A stretch of DNA of 64,000 nucleotides from Gavia stellata. Lineage: Eukaryota; Chordata; Aves; Gaviiformes; Gaviidae. Below the pieces are notes generated by a model. The model was not told where the DNA came from, did no database searches, and saw only the letters and a list, made by a program, of their open reading frames with translations. A program made the position numbers and the translations under genes. Numbering within the stretch: the first letter of the stretch is position 1; each line of letters begins with the position of its first letter. The stretch covers positions 2,359,208-2,423,207 of the forward strand of contig NC_082619.1 in assembly GCF_030936135.1 (NCBI RefSeq), read 5' to 3'. Positions 1 to 11,539 of the stretch are shown here, piece by piece.

Positions 1-3000
1 CCCCGGGCCTGCGCTCACCTCTTGCTGCCCAGGCAGGAGAGGGCAAGGCAGCAGCATGCCTCCGGGCCTCAGCCCTGGGGCTAAAATTCTGCCTTATGAT
101 TTGCACAGCGGATGTCCCCCCGCTATCCCTCTCTCCCACCAGCGCCATCCTGCTGGTGCCAGCAGTGATGCAAAAGAGGGACTTCAAATGTTCCTGAACA
201 AAAGGAGAAACACCAGGGTGGGAGCTCTCAGTGCTCTTCCTGCTGTTCATCATTGTGTCTCGAGCAGGATGTCAGAAAAATGTGTGGCACGGGCTGGCAT
301 CACTTGGGAAAGAGAGCGTATCTTCTTGGGCGGGAGGTGATGCCCCAGTGAAGGTGAGAGCAGGCTTGCAGGTCTACTCTCAGCTGAGCTCTAGTGCTGC
401 TGCTCCTGCTGCAGGCAGAAAGGCATATGCAACCTCAGGGTCATTACTGGGAATCCATTTTTTTAAAGCTACCCAGATGAAAGTGTACAGATTTGTGCTT
501 TTGAGAACGACAGAATCCCATGAGGGACCTCGCGCCATTAAGAACCTGCAATACAGCTCTTAGACTCACTCCTCAGCCTGTCAAACAGGAACATTAATGT
601 GCATTTTACCTCTCTACCCCTGTTGTGAGCCCTTCAGACTATGGCTGGTCATTCCTGGACCGGATGACAGGTAGCTGATCTCTGGCAGCTCTAAGAGAGC
701 TGATAATACTGAAATATACCGCGTTAATGTAGTCCTCAAGCAGAAACAACTGTGCTCCACAGCTTTGATTTGGCAGTCAGCCCCAGTTCTGTGCAGGCCT
801 GAATGCCTCATGTGCCAACAAGTGTGTAAGTTTTAATTCACCCTTTTGGCGGGCTATCTCAGGAACGGGCCCCGTGTCCCCTACTCCAGCTGTACCCGTG
901 CTCTCAGACAGGCTCACAGCATCACTTATCATCTACCCAGGTGCAGAGCAAAGCTTGTACCTGTCTAGGAGTGGCAGGAGGAGAAGGGTTCTGTTTTGGA
1001 AGGACCATGGGGCACAGCTGCTCTCTTAGCTGAATCCTGGATGAGCTGCACCATGACCAGCAGAGCCTGAGTCTTGCTCTGAAACTGCTCCTCAGCATGT
1101 AGCTGGAGAAATTGCAGAGCTCAGCCTGCACCACAGCACACCAGGGAGAATTTAGGATCGGATTTATGCAGGCAGATGGGATTCAGTCCTGGTCCCAACA
1201 GGACCATGTTCTCAGGGACCTGCAAAGACCGGGTGGTCTCAGGAATCTGTCCCTGCTTGGGAAGTTGCAGACTCCATGTCTCTGGGTTTGCCACAGACGC
1301 TGTTGATTTAGTGAGCTAGTGTCTGTTTTGATTTCTGGGATAACTTGGGTTTTGTTGCTTTATGGAGAAGGAAAAAAAAAAGGCTGGGAGCCTGTTCCCA
1401 TCAGCCTCTTTCACAAATACTGGAGCTGCTGGTTTGAGCTCCATCAGAGAAACAGAAAGGCATCAAAAACATTGGCAGAGCTGGAGAGCATTTGGCTGCC
1501 ACTCTGCATTCCCTCCTCAGTCTGTGTCTGCAGGGATGAAAGAGAGCATGGCTTCCAGCATTCCTGCTCAGCAAACTGATCAGGCTATTTTGTGCAAAGT
1601 CTGCCAGGGTGCAGAGGACAGCCCAGTGGCTGACACCAGGCAGTGCCAGCCCCACTCACTGCATCACTGCTCAGGGACATCGTCTGGGTAACAAGCTGTG
1701 CAACTGGCACAGGATGAGCCTGCAAGTGCCCAGCAACAGAGAATGAACTCGTTGGAGAGCAAAGACAGGGCTAATAAAAGCCGGAGGGGGAACAGAACTG
1801 TGTCATGACTACTAATGCTGTGCATTGCTATTGCAATAGTGTCAAGGTACCTCAGACACCGAGGGACTGGGGCCACACTGTGATAGGCGTGGCACAGGCA
1901 CACAAAAAGCTGGCATTGCCTGTAAAAAACGAAGGAGAGAGAGTTCTGAACTGTTTCGGGCACTTTTGTCTGAGAGTCCGCTCCCTGTGCAGCCCCAGCC
2001 CTGGCCACATGCTGTTTTCAGCCCGGAGTGGTTCAGCAACCCACAGCCCTTGTGTTGCAGAGTCAGAGCAGGGCCAGATGGTACTTCATGCTCCAGCATG
2101 TGCCATGTCTGCATTGTGTGTGTATGTGCACTCGTTCAGCCAGGCACCCTTTGCCCAGCTTGCAGGTCATATGTTGGCCATCCTCCCTATCCCAAATCCA
2201 GTGAAGATGTTCATCCTGGTGACAGGAGGCCTGCAGTGAGCGAGGGGACCATCAGTCCTTCTTACCAGCACAGAAGATGCTAGATCAGAGACAAAGAAAA
2301 GCCTTTTATAGCTGCTGCTCTGAAGTGGCTGTGACTTTGAGGAATCCTTTTCTGGTAGGGGACTAAGGAAATTATAGTCATGCCTGAGCCCACACACAGA
2401 CACAGGTCTCTGCCCTCACCAGAGGGACATGGGCTCGGGAACTCAGCCCTCTTAGAACTCAGGACTCAGGTGGGTGCTGCTGCAAAAGGGATGCGGTATG
2501 TATCCGGTGCAGCACATGAGGCTGATGTGGCATGCACTGAGGAGCAGAGAGAGGCTTGTACGCAGGGGAGCAGCGAAGGACCGGGCTGTTCCTGCCCTTA
2601 CAAGCAGCTGCTTCACGTGTTTGAAAGTCACTAGCCCAGGATTATCTCTGGAATTATTATTAATGACTTAGACAAAGCCTGTTGTAAAGGTGATTTTTAT
2701 TTTGACAGTGCCTGAAATACTTACTGGCAGCAGCTCATCTGGTCCTACTTCATGAGTAAGGGCATCCCTCAACAGTACAAACTGTCAGTGTGGGTATCTG
2801 ACCTGCACCAGGGGGTGGGGTGGAGGCTTAGCCATCCTCCCACTTGCTCTCATGAGGCTGTCAGGCAGGGCTGCTCTTAATTTGACTCTGATCCTCATTG
2901 CTGGCAGGGGCCCTGAGAAGTAGAAAATAGCTGCACAGTGGTTCGCTGTGGTCTGGATCCCACTTTGCTTGGCAAGGGTGAAAGAGCAGTCTTAGACCAG

Positions 3001-3957
3001 TGTTTCAGTAACCAAGGACGTACTGCTGCATGGGATAGACTCCTGAGCAGGGCATTTCTGCCCCCGTGTATTCATGGAGGCAGAGTGCAGAAGCCTGCAG
3101 GTCACATCCCAGCAGGGTAAGGGAGAAGCTCTGTCCACAGGGACCTTGGAACCTCCTCTCTCCTCTGTGGGAGGGCTGCACTGAGGCATGCCAGGGACCC
3201 CCATATTTGGCTGGTGACACAGCATTTTGGCTGCTTTAATTGGCTCTGACAAGACAAGGATTGCAGCTGGCACCTGCTGAGCCCTTGGGACCATCCGAGG
3301 CAGCAGCTGCCACCAGCAGCAGCACACACGATCCCTGGCCCAACATCACAAGACTACAGAGACATTTCTCATGTAGCCGGTAGCATCACAGTGTCTGCAA
3401 ATGGAGCCAAATTCATCCCCTCTGTGACTCTACAGAGAGCGCTGGGATGCCAGCAAAGCAGTTGGGATCTGAGCAGAGCCTTTCCCTTCAGCATTTTGGG
3501 GTTCACTCCGCTCACAAGGGCTGAAAAGGTCTGTGTGTGAACAAGCCTTATGTCCCATAAACTAGAGGGCTGAAGCAAGCAGACTGTGGCTTGGCATTTG
3601 TTTACTTGGGCTAACACCACCTCCAGGTCTGGAAATGCACAGTGAGCCTCCAAGAGCCCATCACTCTACAACTTTTCTCCTTGAGGCTACTGCCCGCTGT
3701 GGGCTCCCTACAACAGCAAGCAACTCCAGCACCTGAGCCAGGTGGGACACTCACAGAGGTCCCCTTGGCTGCCCCGTGGACAGAGTCCCTCCAAGTCCCC
3801 ACTGATGCCATTTCCACAGATGAGCTCAGTGTGAACTCTCGGCTGCTCTGCTCCCTGCATCTGGAGCAGCTAAGGCACTGTCCATCCTTCCTGCTGCAGA
3901 GTAGCTTGGCCAGAAGCAACACGAATCCAAAGCAAACAAGAGAAGATCAGAGGCAGA
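1..3957. other. Intergenic region downstream of HSPB2
   Basis: I recognise no gene in this stretch beyond the HSPB2 polyadenylation signal at its right edge. Open frames on both strands are short, overlap each other and resemble no family I know. In human the neighbours on this side are C11orf52 and then DIXDC1. I see no peptide like C11orf52. A very tentative minus-strand first exon at 19-57 is described under findings. The DNA is moderately GC-rich and I saw no clear interspersed repeat. Confidence 0.5.
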
Positions 3958-3963
3958 TTTATT
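3958..3963 (-). terminator. HSPB2: Candidate HSPB2 polyadenylation signal
   Basis: The plus strand reads tttatt here, which is AATAAA on the minus strand. It lies about 480 bases past the HSPB2 stop codon and is the first canonical signal I noticed downstream. It implies a 3' UTR of roughly 0.5 kb. Cleavage was not verified. Confidence 0.45.
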
Positions 3964-4446
3964 CCTCTTTCCTCCTGAGAGCTGCAGGCACTTTTACAGA
4001 CCAACAAGCACCTTCCATCTCCACAAAGGTCAGCCACCAGTTCAGCAGTGAGGCACTGGGATCATCTCTTCCCTCTTCCCAGTACCCTTCTGGGCTAGAG
4101 CACAGCAGCTGTTTAACAGCGCACTGTGACACAGCCTCACCGTTTAGGGTAAGAGTGACCCTTGCCATTTGGGGTGAGAGAGAAAAGCACCCTGCATGGT
4201 GCTCAATGAGCACTTGACCTAGGAGAAAACTTGCATTACAGTTCCTCACACTGACACTTTAGTCCCCCTCTTTTTTCAGTTCCACGTCCCTTTTTCCAGC
4301 CATCAGCCTTAAGAAGCAGAAGTCTGGCATATATATGGCTGCCTCACAGCCCTGCTAAACACTGATGGTGAGAAATAGGGGTCTGGCACCATGGATTCCC
4401 CATCTCTGTCCCCCCTCCCTCCCTGCTTGAGCCCGATCCAGGGCCT

Positions 4447-4898
4447 TTAGGACTCTTCCTTCCCTTTTCCTTCCTCAGACTGTTCTTCTTTCCCCACTGG
4501 CTGCTCCTGTTGGGTTATCTTCACCTCGTTGACTCTGGCCTTCACCTCCTTCCCCGTCCGGGGAGCCACAATGCTTAAGATGCCATCGTGGGACAACGTG
4601 GCTCTCACCAGCAAGGGGTCGACATCCAGAGGGAGGATGTAGGTCCTGGTGAACTCTCGGGAGATGAAGCCGTGGCGGTCAGCCTTCTGTGGGTGCTGCC
4701 CCATCACCTCCAGCAGGTTGTCTACGGTGCGGACAGTGAGCTCATCCGGCAGGAAGTGACAGACATCCAGGAACACCTGGAATTTGTGCTCATTGAGGCT
4801 GATCTCAGAGGTGCCTCGATCCAGCTGCTTATTGATCCGAGGCCTGATGTAGTAGCCATGGTACAGGGCAGGGGCTAAAATCTCACATGGGGACACAC
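4447..4898 (-). CDS. HSPB2: HSPB2 coding exon 2
   Basis: It follows an AG acceptor (ct at 4899-4900 on the plus strand) and ends at TAA (4449-4447). It encodes residues 32-181, including the whole alpha-crystallin domain and the acidic tail. The exon begins with GT, which completes the split glycine codon of residue 32. Confidence 0.95.
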
Positions 4899-5857
4899 CT
4901 GAAAATGAGACTCAGTGAGGAGTGAGGGGTTTCCAGGGGAAGGAGTTGGAGAAGGATGGTTGGCAGCAGACAGGGGAGGGTGACAGGAGGAGGCTGGGAC
5001 CTGGCAAACACCTTGGTTTTGACACCACATCAGCACAGTATGGATGGAGTCTCTTGTGGTTCCTACCTTTCCGTCTCCAAAACACACACAGACCCAGATG
5101 CCTGCCAGCCACTGCCTCCCACCACACAGCCGGCAGCTGCCAGCAATCCAGCTTTTGCATGTCTGCTGGGTGGACAGGGGGGGACTGGTAGGTGCACTGG
5201 GTGCTCTGCAGTGCAAAGCCCACAGCCAGGGATGGGCATAGAAAATGCTGATAGTGAAGAAACTGCCCTGAAGACTAAAGGCCTTTTGTTTGCCATTGTC
5301 CAGGGGGCTTTCCTTGGAGCTTTTTGCCTTTTCATGCTGTTGTGCTGGTGCTGAATGGTTCTGCTGGTGCCCACATTCCTTCCCCTGCGCCAGCCACTGC
5401 CCGGCTTTGTGCTGAACACCCCAGCTCAGCTTTTCTCCACTGCCCCCGGCTGCAAAAACTGCCCCCCGGCGCATTTTGCTCCGTGTTTGCACAGCATATG
5501 CATGAATGCCAGACCATTGAGGGCATAAGGGAGGGACAGGAAAGACAGCAGTAGGCATGGATGGGGGAAGTGGACCTGAAGAGAGAGACTGTGGCTATTC
5601 CCTGGATATTCCCCCCTGATTTGACCTGGGTTCTTATGCTCAAAATTCCTTGGCTCCAGCTTCCCTGGCCTGCCCTGGAGCTCAATCTCCCCAGGGGGAC
5701 TCCACCAGCCCTTCTGCACCAGAGGAGAGAAAGGTGCTGGGGGGATCCCACCTCCTTTCTTACCTTCTCCAAAGTTCTGGTCGTAGATCTTGCTAGGGTT
5801 GGCAAACTCGTACTCCGAACTCATGGGGTAGGCATGGGGGACAGTCCGTGCAGCCAT
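4447..5857 (-). CDS. HSPB2: HSPB2, small heat-shock protein beta-2 (MKBP)
   Basis: Two coding exons on the minus strand, 5857-5764 (94 nt) and 4898-4447 (452 nt), joined by a GT-AG intron of 865 bp in phase 1, give 181 residues; human HSPB2 has 182. The N-terminus begins MAARTVPHAYP and has the block EYEFANPSKIYDQNFGEG, close to the human MSGRSVPHAHP and EYEFANPSR. The alpha-crystallin domain covers roughly residues 65-150, with FLDVCHFLPDELTVRTVDNL, DRHGFISREFTRTY and LSHDGILSI. The tail is acidic and rich in E and K. The family acts as a cytosolic chaperone in heart and skeletal muscle and binds the myotonic dystrophy kinase DMPK. The single intron, after about 31 codons, and the head-to-head position next to CRYAB fit the vertebrate arrangement. 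The start was chosen because it opens the conserved N-terminal block and no in-frame ATG precedes it. Confidence 0.96.
5764..5857 (-). CDS. HSPB2: HSPB2 coding exon 1
   Basis: ATG at 5857-5855. The donor is GTAAGA immediately after 5764. It encodes the conserved N-terminal 31 residues plus the first base of codon 32. Confidence 0.95.
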
Positions 5858-7981
5858 GGCGTATCTGGGAAGGGGACCTTCCAAGCACTCACTGCCTCTG
5901 AGAGTGAAGGCTGCAGATTGCAAGGTTTTAATTGGGTGAATTCCACAGGGAGGAGTGTGTGATAAAAAGATGGACCAAAATAGCCACGCGCAAAGGCCCC
6001 AGGATGCCTCGCCAGGGTGACGAGGGGAGCTTCTCACTGCATTCCAGCAGGGAGTGCAGCCACTGCCCACAGTCAGGGACGCCTCGGGAAAATCCTGCAC
6101 CTCCTCCCATCCTCTGAGATCCCCTCCTTGAGCAGAGGGCGCAGGAGGCAAATGGGCAGCCAAGTAGAGCAGGCAGGCACAGAGGTGAGCTGAGGGAGGC
6201 TGAAGCAGGAGAAAGCAGGAGAGACCCCAGGCTCTGCCGCCTGTGGTGCTTCCAAAGGCAAAGGCCAGCAGGAAGGCTCACTGCAAGCAGGTTCAGCGAG
6301 TCCCTGACACTGGTCCTGCTGGCCTGAAGCACCCCGTGGGGACGGGGCAGTAGATAATGCTGGCTGGTGCTCGATCAGGTCGTGCAAAGTCACATGAAGT
6401 AGCTATCACACCCATCACCCCACTGTGAGCTTAGGGCCCAAATCAGTCCCTCCTGTGCCCTACACAAAAGAGCTTGATTTTCCCAGAAGCTGAGTGGACA
6501 GCTTAAGGCTTTTGTTCCTGTAAGTGGTGAAGTGCTGCAGGTAGTTAAGCAGGGCTAGACAGGATCCGGATCCCACTACTTTCACCTCCACATCCCGAAC
6601 TGTGCTGCTGCAAGCTGGCTGTCCAGACTGTCTGCTGGCCAGGGCTTTGGCACAATGTAATAAGACGCAGAGAAATGCCTGTGCCGGAGATCATGAGTTA
6701 ACCGGGGATCTGAAGCTGGCATAGATACAGTTTTATTGAATTGGGGAGTGGGGGGTGGGAGGGGAGTAGTGCCCAGTTAAGCTCCTTGTACCCTGAAACC
6801 AGAGATTTCCTTGAGTCCATGCCCCTGCAGTATGAGAGAGCAGGTGCACCGCTGTTGATGTAATGGGGTATTAGAGAAGGTATTTATGGCCTGAGCTTGC
6901 ACAGAGCCAATTCTGCCTCCTATTCTTGCAGCCAAGCTGAGAGAAAGAGGGTCAGACCCTTTTGCAAGGGTCTGGTGGTGCTAGCAGTAAGAATAATGTG
7001 CCTCCGAGCCAGTAATTGTACTTAAGTTGCAAGCTCTCAGAGGCGGAGACTAGCTCTTGCCCTTTAAGGACAGTTGCTAGGCTGAACCCATTCTCATGAT
7101 TCAGGTTCACAGGCAAGGCAGGAATTAAAGTAAATGTGTGAATTAAGACATATTAGGAGCATAATTACAGGAAATCAGCTTACCGCAGGGGCACAGGCAG
7201 ACAGGTTGCTTGCATCCCTGAGAAGGCATGTTGCAGTGCAGCACCATGGAGGCTGTTGGCATGCCTGATTTATCTCTGCTCACAGCCCTCTGGAGTACTC
7301 CGAGGCCACAGAGTGTTGGGCTCTCTTTGTCTCTCCAGAAAAGGGGTTTCTGTAGTGGGGAAGGGACGAAAGGTGTTGGGTTGAAGCACTGTGGAGAAAG
7401 CCATCCTTCATTCGCACACACACCAATGGGCACGCACTAAGGCAGCGGGGCTTACTGGGCTGCAGAGAGCCGCACTGCCAGGGGTATCCCAGCAAAGACC
7501 TCCTGGGATCTTCCCTGCCCTCTGACTAAAGCAGGCCTATGGCTTACTTGGCCTTAAGGAGAGGCAAAGGAACTCTCTAGTCTCTTCCTAGACTGGTGGT
7601 GATGTGGGGAGCTGAAGTCTCAGTGCTGGCAGGAGGAACAACGGCCTCTTGTCGTTTTCCCTGTGAGCCAAAGATAGGAGCTGCATTGATCCTGCTGGCA
7701 TCCAAAGCAGCTGGGAACATCCGCCAAGCTTGCCTGGGACTCTGCAGATAAACAGCACGTGGGGAGCAGGGCGGGTGGCTGGGCAGTTTGGCTTCTTGCT
7801 GCCCCATTAGACTCCTTTTCTTCTTCTCCCCTTCCCCCTCCTCCTCAGCAGCGTGCTCAAATCCCCCAGACAGCTACTGGGCACCGCTGAAGGGACCAGC
7901 CCAGGAGTGGGACAATAAAATCCCTGACACCACTGTTCAAGAGGCCTCGGTGGGGGGGGAACGCCAGGCCAGCTGCACGGG
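5858..7981. promoter_or_regulatory. Shared HSPB2-CRYAB head-to-head intergenic region
   Basis: The start codons of HSPB2 (minus) and CRYAB (plus) face away from each other about 2.2 kb apart. In mammals this interval is around 1 kb and carries muscle and lens enhancers acting on CRYAB. On the HSPB2 side, the minus strand reads CCAATTAAAACC at about 5934-5923, a possible CCAAT/TTAAAA core promoter about 70 bases before its ATG. On the CRYAB side, two CAGCTG E-boxes lie at 7708-7713 and 7970-7975, the second seven bases before the TATA box. I could not find an unambiguous heat-shock element (three adjacent nGAAn units) by eye. No coding exon is recognisable here. Confidence 0.6.
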
Positions 7982-7987
7982 TATAAA
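7982..7987 (+). promoter_or_regulatory. CRYAB: CRYAB TATA box
   Basis: TATAAA lies 67-72 bases before the CRYAB start codon. A start site about 25-30 bases downstream (near 8012) would give a 5' UTR of about 40 bases, typical for CRYAB. A CAGCTG E-box sits just upstream at 7970-7975. Confidence 0.8.
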
Positions 7988-8053
7988 GCTGTCCCCCGCT
8001 CCCGGCACAGCACTGCAGCACAGTTGTTTGCCAGGCTCCTCCAGCGCACTCCA

Positions 8054-8251
8054 ATGGATATCACCATTCATAACCCCCTGATCCGCAGACCCCTGTTGTC
8101 TTGGTTGGCACCAAGTCGTATCTTTGACCAGATTTTCGGAGAGCACCTGCAGGAGTCAGAGCTGCTCCCTGCTTCCCCCGGCTTCAGTCCCTTCCTGATG
8201 AGATCCCCCATCCTTCGGATGCCCAGTTGGCTAGAGACGGGACTCTCTGAG
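8054..8251 (+). CDS. CRYAB: CRYAB coding exon 1
   Basis: It runs from the ATG to a GTAATC donor, 66 codons, phase 0. It encodes the hydrophobic N-terminal region, ending in ...WLETGLSE. Confidence 0.97.
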
Positions 8252-11200
8252 GTAATCTTCCCTTCTTAATGCTCTTTGTTTTCACTGTGTGCACATCCTG
8301 ATGGGTCTGGAGCTGAAGACCCATGAGAGCTGAGAGCTTGGAAGCTGCTTGTAGGTGGTTATTAGGAAAAGACTGGGGAAAAGGGTGCTGTGTTTGTGCC
8401 TCTCCTCCTCTGCATTAGGCAAGAACCTCTGCATGCTCTGCTAATCATTTGTGACTGAGCGCAAGTATTGCCAATGTGTTGGGAATAGAGGCAAACTGAG
8501 CTGAGTGTGTGTGGGAAATGAGTGTAAGAGCTGACAGAAGAAAGGAGGGAGCCTAATTTCCCTGGCTGCTCTGCAAAACTTTCAATCCCACTCCCTCCTG
8601 AGAAGCAAAAAACACAGGGGTAGTGGGCAGGGGTAGTAGGATCCTCATGTCAGGCAGTGTGGGAGCTCATGGTTGCTCAGGAAAAAGAGGCTTATTTTAA
8701 AGAGTCACTGTTGAGGAGAGCAGCATTTTAAGTTAGATACAGGACCCAAAGGATCATGAAGCAGCCGTCTGCTTGCTTCAGGGGCTGAGCCAAGAGGCAC
8801 GCAGTTCAAAAAACCTTGCCTGTTCTGTGAGTCAACTGCCTAATTTACAAGTAACTTGTAGAGCTATTCTAAGCCAAGGGAGTGAGAGGAAAGTCATTGT
8901 TTAATCTTTGCATAATATTTCCCTTGATTTAGTGACCTGGGTCTGGCTGTCCACTGAAGCAGCTATAATAAGCACCACAGATAACAACGTCTGACTATCT
9001 CTGTGGAGCAATCTTCACGATTAATCTAGAAAGAGGAGGAAGCACTTAGACTCCCAGGTCAAACTGTGGAAACCAGTAAACCTAGAGCTGGCACAGAGGC
9101 TGCCTCCACATCCCAGAGCAGAGCTCCAGGAGGCTCGCATGCTCCCTGACCACAAATGCAGCAGGAAGGCAGAGACAGCCATCTCATATAGCAAAGTCCC
9201 ACAAACATGTCCAAGACAGGCAGAAAATGCAAATTCAACCTCAGAAAGCAGCAAAAAGCAGTATTTGTTAGAGGTGATAAAGTGCAAAATGGAAGGGAAG
9301 GAGGTGAGATTAGCAGCAGGTGACTCAAAGTTTCGGCAGAAGTCCTGCTACTCAGATAACAGAGGTGAGCAGTGAGGCAGTACCGCTCGCCAGTGACACA
9401 TTATTTTGGTTACTGAAGAGAGATGATGCAGGGGAAAGCCTGCAAGCCTGCAGATGAGCAGCAGTCAGCTGTACAGTCAGGGTTTCTTTTGCTTGAAAGA
9501 CTTTGAAAAATCTAGTCACAGAAACTGGAAACCTCCAGACATTCTAAAAAAGAATTGGATGCAAAACCTGTATGCCAACTGAAGAGTCAGTTTTAACAAA
9601 TTCAGATTAAGAGAATCTCTTCGTCACTCCCAAGGAAAACATTTATCCCATGTGATCAAGAGAAAGCATTCACGTTTTAGATACTGTAGTGATGCGCATT
9701 AATGTAACAGGCCAGCAAGGGACAAAGCCACCCAGATCAGAATCCCAGGATCGAATGAAGGTCAGACAGTGCATGCATAGATACCAGTCTGGGTCTTGAA
9801 CTGCTATATTCTGAGAGCCTTTTTAAGCTGAAACCCTCACCTGCTCTTTTCTGAAGTCACCTCCTTATTTTGCAGATGCGACTGGAGAGGGACAAATTTT
9901 CTGTAAATCTTGATGTGAAGCATTTCTCCCCTGACGAGCTAAAAGTGAAGGTGCTTGGGGACATGATAGAAATTCACGGGAAACACGAGGAGCGCCAGGT
10001 ACTTCTACTTTAACTGTGCGACTGGTAGTCAGTGTGAACTTCCTCATCTATGGTTAAACAAGGAGACTGCAAAACAATCCTCTCCTGTGCTCATCTCAAA
10101 TACTTCTAATGGTTTTTATCAACCAGTCCTAATGGAAGATGCTCTGTGCAACCCCCACAGCTGATCCCAGACTGGGCAGCAACAGGGTGGAGATTTATTG
10201 CTGATTTTACATGAACTGTGAACTGAACTGGAAAATCATCTTTGAAATGGGCATTTCTGGGCCTCCCTCTTTCTGGGAAGAAGCCAGGAATGCAGGGAGG
10301 CATTCAATAAGCTAATGATGAACTGTAATAATTAAACCACATAATGAATCAATGCATTGCCCTGTTCTGTTACCGTGAGGCTACCTCTTCCTGAAAAAGG
10401 CCCATCTATCAGTTTGTAATCCTTAAAGGCTGTGTTCTGCTGTCAGTCATCCCACTGCTTCCTGGCTCTGGAGACCTGTGTGGCAACCGGGCAGACAGAA
10501 GTCAAAAGCCATGTCCAAAGCTGTATATAAGAGGGTTTGCCAGTCCCCATCTCCCTCCCATCCCCCATCCCCATCTCCTTGCCAGAAAGAAATGAATCCG
10601 CATGATAAAGTAGCTATGTCACTGGAATTGTCAGCTCTAAGAGCTTCTGGGAACACAGATCTGTCACTCAGGAAATACAGCATTACTTGTAGCTGGTGGA
10701 AGCCTGTAGTCGTGACATAGCTTCTGCAAATTTTTTTGGCTAAGAAAATAATCTAGCACCATAGCACAGATCAGCTCACTAGAAAGCTGTGTATTACTAG
10801 AGCTCGGTAGACCCTCAGGAACAGGCGTGGTTGGCACTGCATGTAAGTCTAGCTGCTGCATCTTAGGAATGACAGCACACCACTGTGCGATGAAGCCAGT
10901 CTCTGGCTGGCACAAGAGCTGGAACATAGAGCCTCCTCCTGAAAACAGTGTACCTGCAGGCACCTGCAGCCTAGGCAGGGCAGTGTCTCACTTCGTCCAG
11001 TCTTGGCTCTTTAAAACGAGCATCTCATAATAAAAACTCTTTTAACTTTCTGAAAAGTTTTCCTTTGAGAGTTGGAGCTTTCTGATCTCAGACTTTATGC
11101 AAAGGGCCCATGGTTTAGGTGGAACTGAGCGAACATTTCTAATTAGGGCTGTTCCTTCTCTTCTCCTTTTGAAGGATGAGCATGGCTTTATTGCCAGGGA

Positions 11201-11378
11201 GTTCAACAGGAAATACAGGATTCCAGATGATGTGGACCCTCTGACCATAACCTCATCGCTCTCTCTGGATGGTGTCCTGACGGTGAGCGCACCGAGGAAA
11301 CTAAGTGACGTCCCTGAGCAGACTATTCCTATCACCCGTGAAGAGAAGCCTGCCATTGCAGGAGCCCAAAGGAAGTAG
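8054..11378 (+). CDS. CRYAB: CRYAB, alpha-B crystallin (HSPB5)
   Basis: Three coding exons, 8054-8251, 9876-9998 and 11175-11378 (198, 123 and 204 nt, all phase 0), give 174 residues, the avian length. The protein starts [18 protein letters not shown], the second exon starts [18 protein letters not shown], and the protein ends [12 protein letters not shown]. The alpha-crystallin domain spans roughly 66-150. The arginine equivalent to human R120 (myopathy/cataract site) is R119 in FNRKYR. The C-terminal IxI motif reads TIPIT, and the tail ends in RK. Serine 45 and the APSW-type serine (S58 here) are conserved, but the human S19 phosphosite position is alanine. The family forms polydisperse oligomers that hold unfolding proteins in lens, heart and muscle. 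It lies head to head with HSPB2 and shares its upstream region. Confidence 0.98.
9876..9998 (+). CDS. CRYAB: CRYAB coding exon 2
   Basis: It follows ttttgcag and ends before GTACTT. Its 41 codons encode the first half of the alpha-crystallin domain ([20 protein letters not shown]). Confidence 0.97.
11175..11378 (+). CDS. CRYAB: CRYAB coding exon 3
   Basis: It follows cttttgaag and ends at TAG. Its 67 codons encode the second half of the alpha-crystallin domain, the IxI motif and the C-terminal extension. Confidence 0.97.
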   Translation, partial: DEHGFIAREFNRKYRIPDDVDPLTITSSLSLDGVLTVSAPRKLSDVPEQTIPITREEKPAIAGAQRK

Positions 11379-11486
11379 GCTGCTATCTAAAGTCACCTCG
11401 GGGGGCCATTCAAGAGCACTTTTCATCAGATGCCAGCTATACTGAATGGCTACTCTTATTATTTATGCTGAGTAAGTTTACTAACA

Positions 11487-11492
11487 AATAAA
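11487..11492 (+). terminator. CRYAB: CRYAB polyadenylation signal
   Basis: AATAAA lies 109 bases after the CRYAB stop and is followed by a T-rich stretch at 11511-11524. This gives a short 3' UTR, normal for this gene. Confidence 0.8.
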
Positions 11493-11539
11493 ACATGAAT
11501 AAGCAGTTTGTATTTTTTTGTTTTGAGCACCGAGGACAA

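Noticed and set aside
2635-2710. A phrase resembling a CR1 element (attattaatgacttagacaa).
   Set aside because: The resemblance lasts for only about 20 bases and the flanks do not continue the CR1 order.
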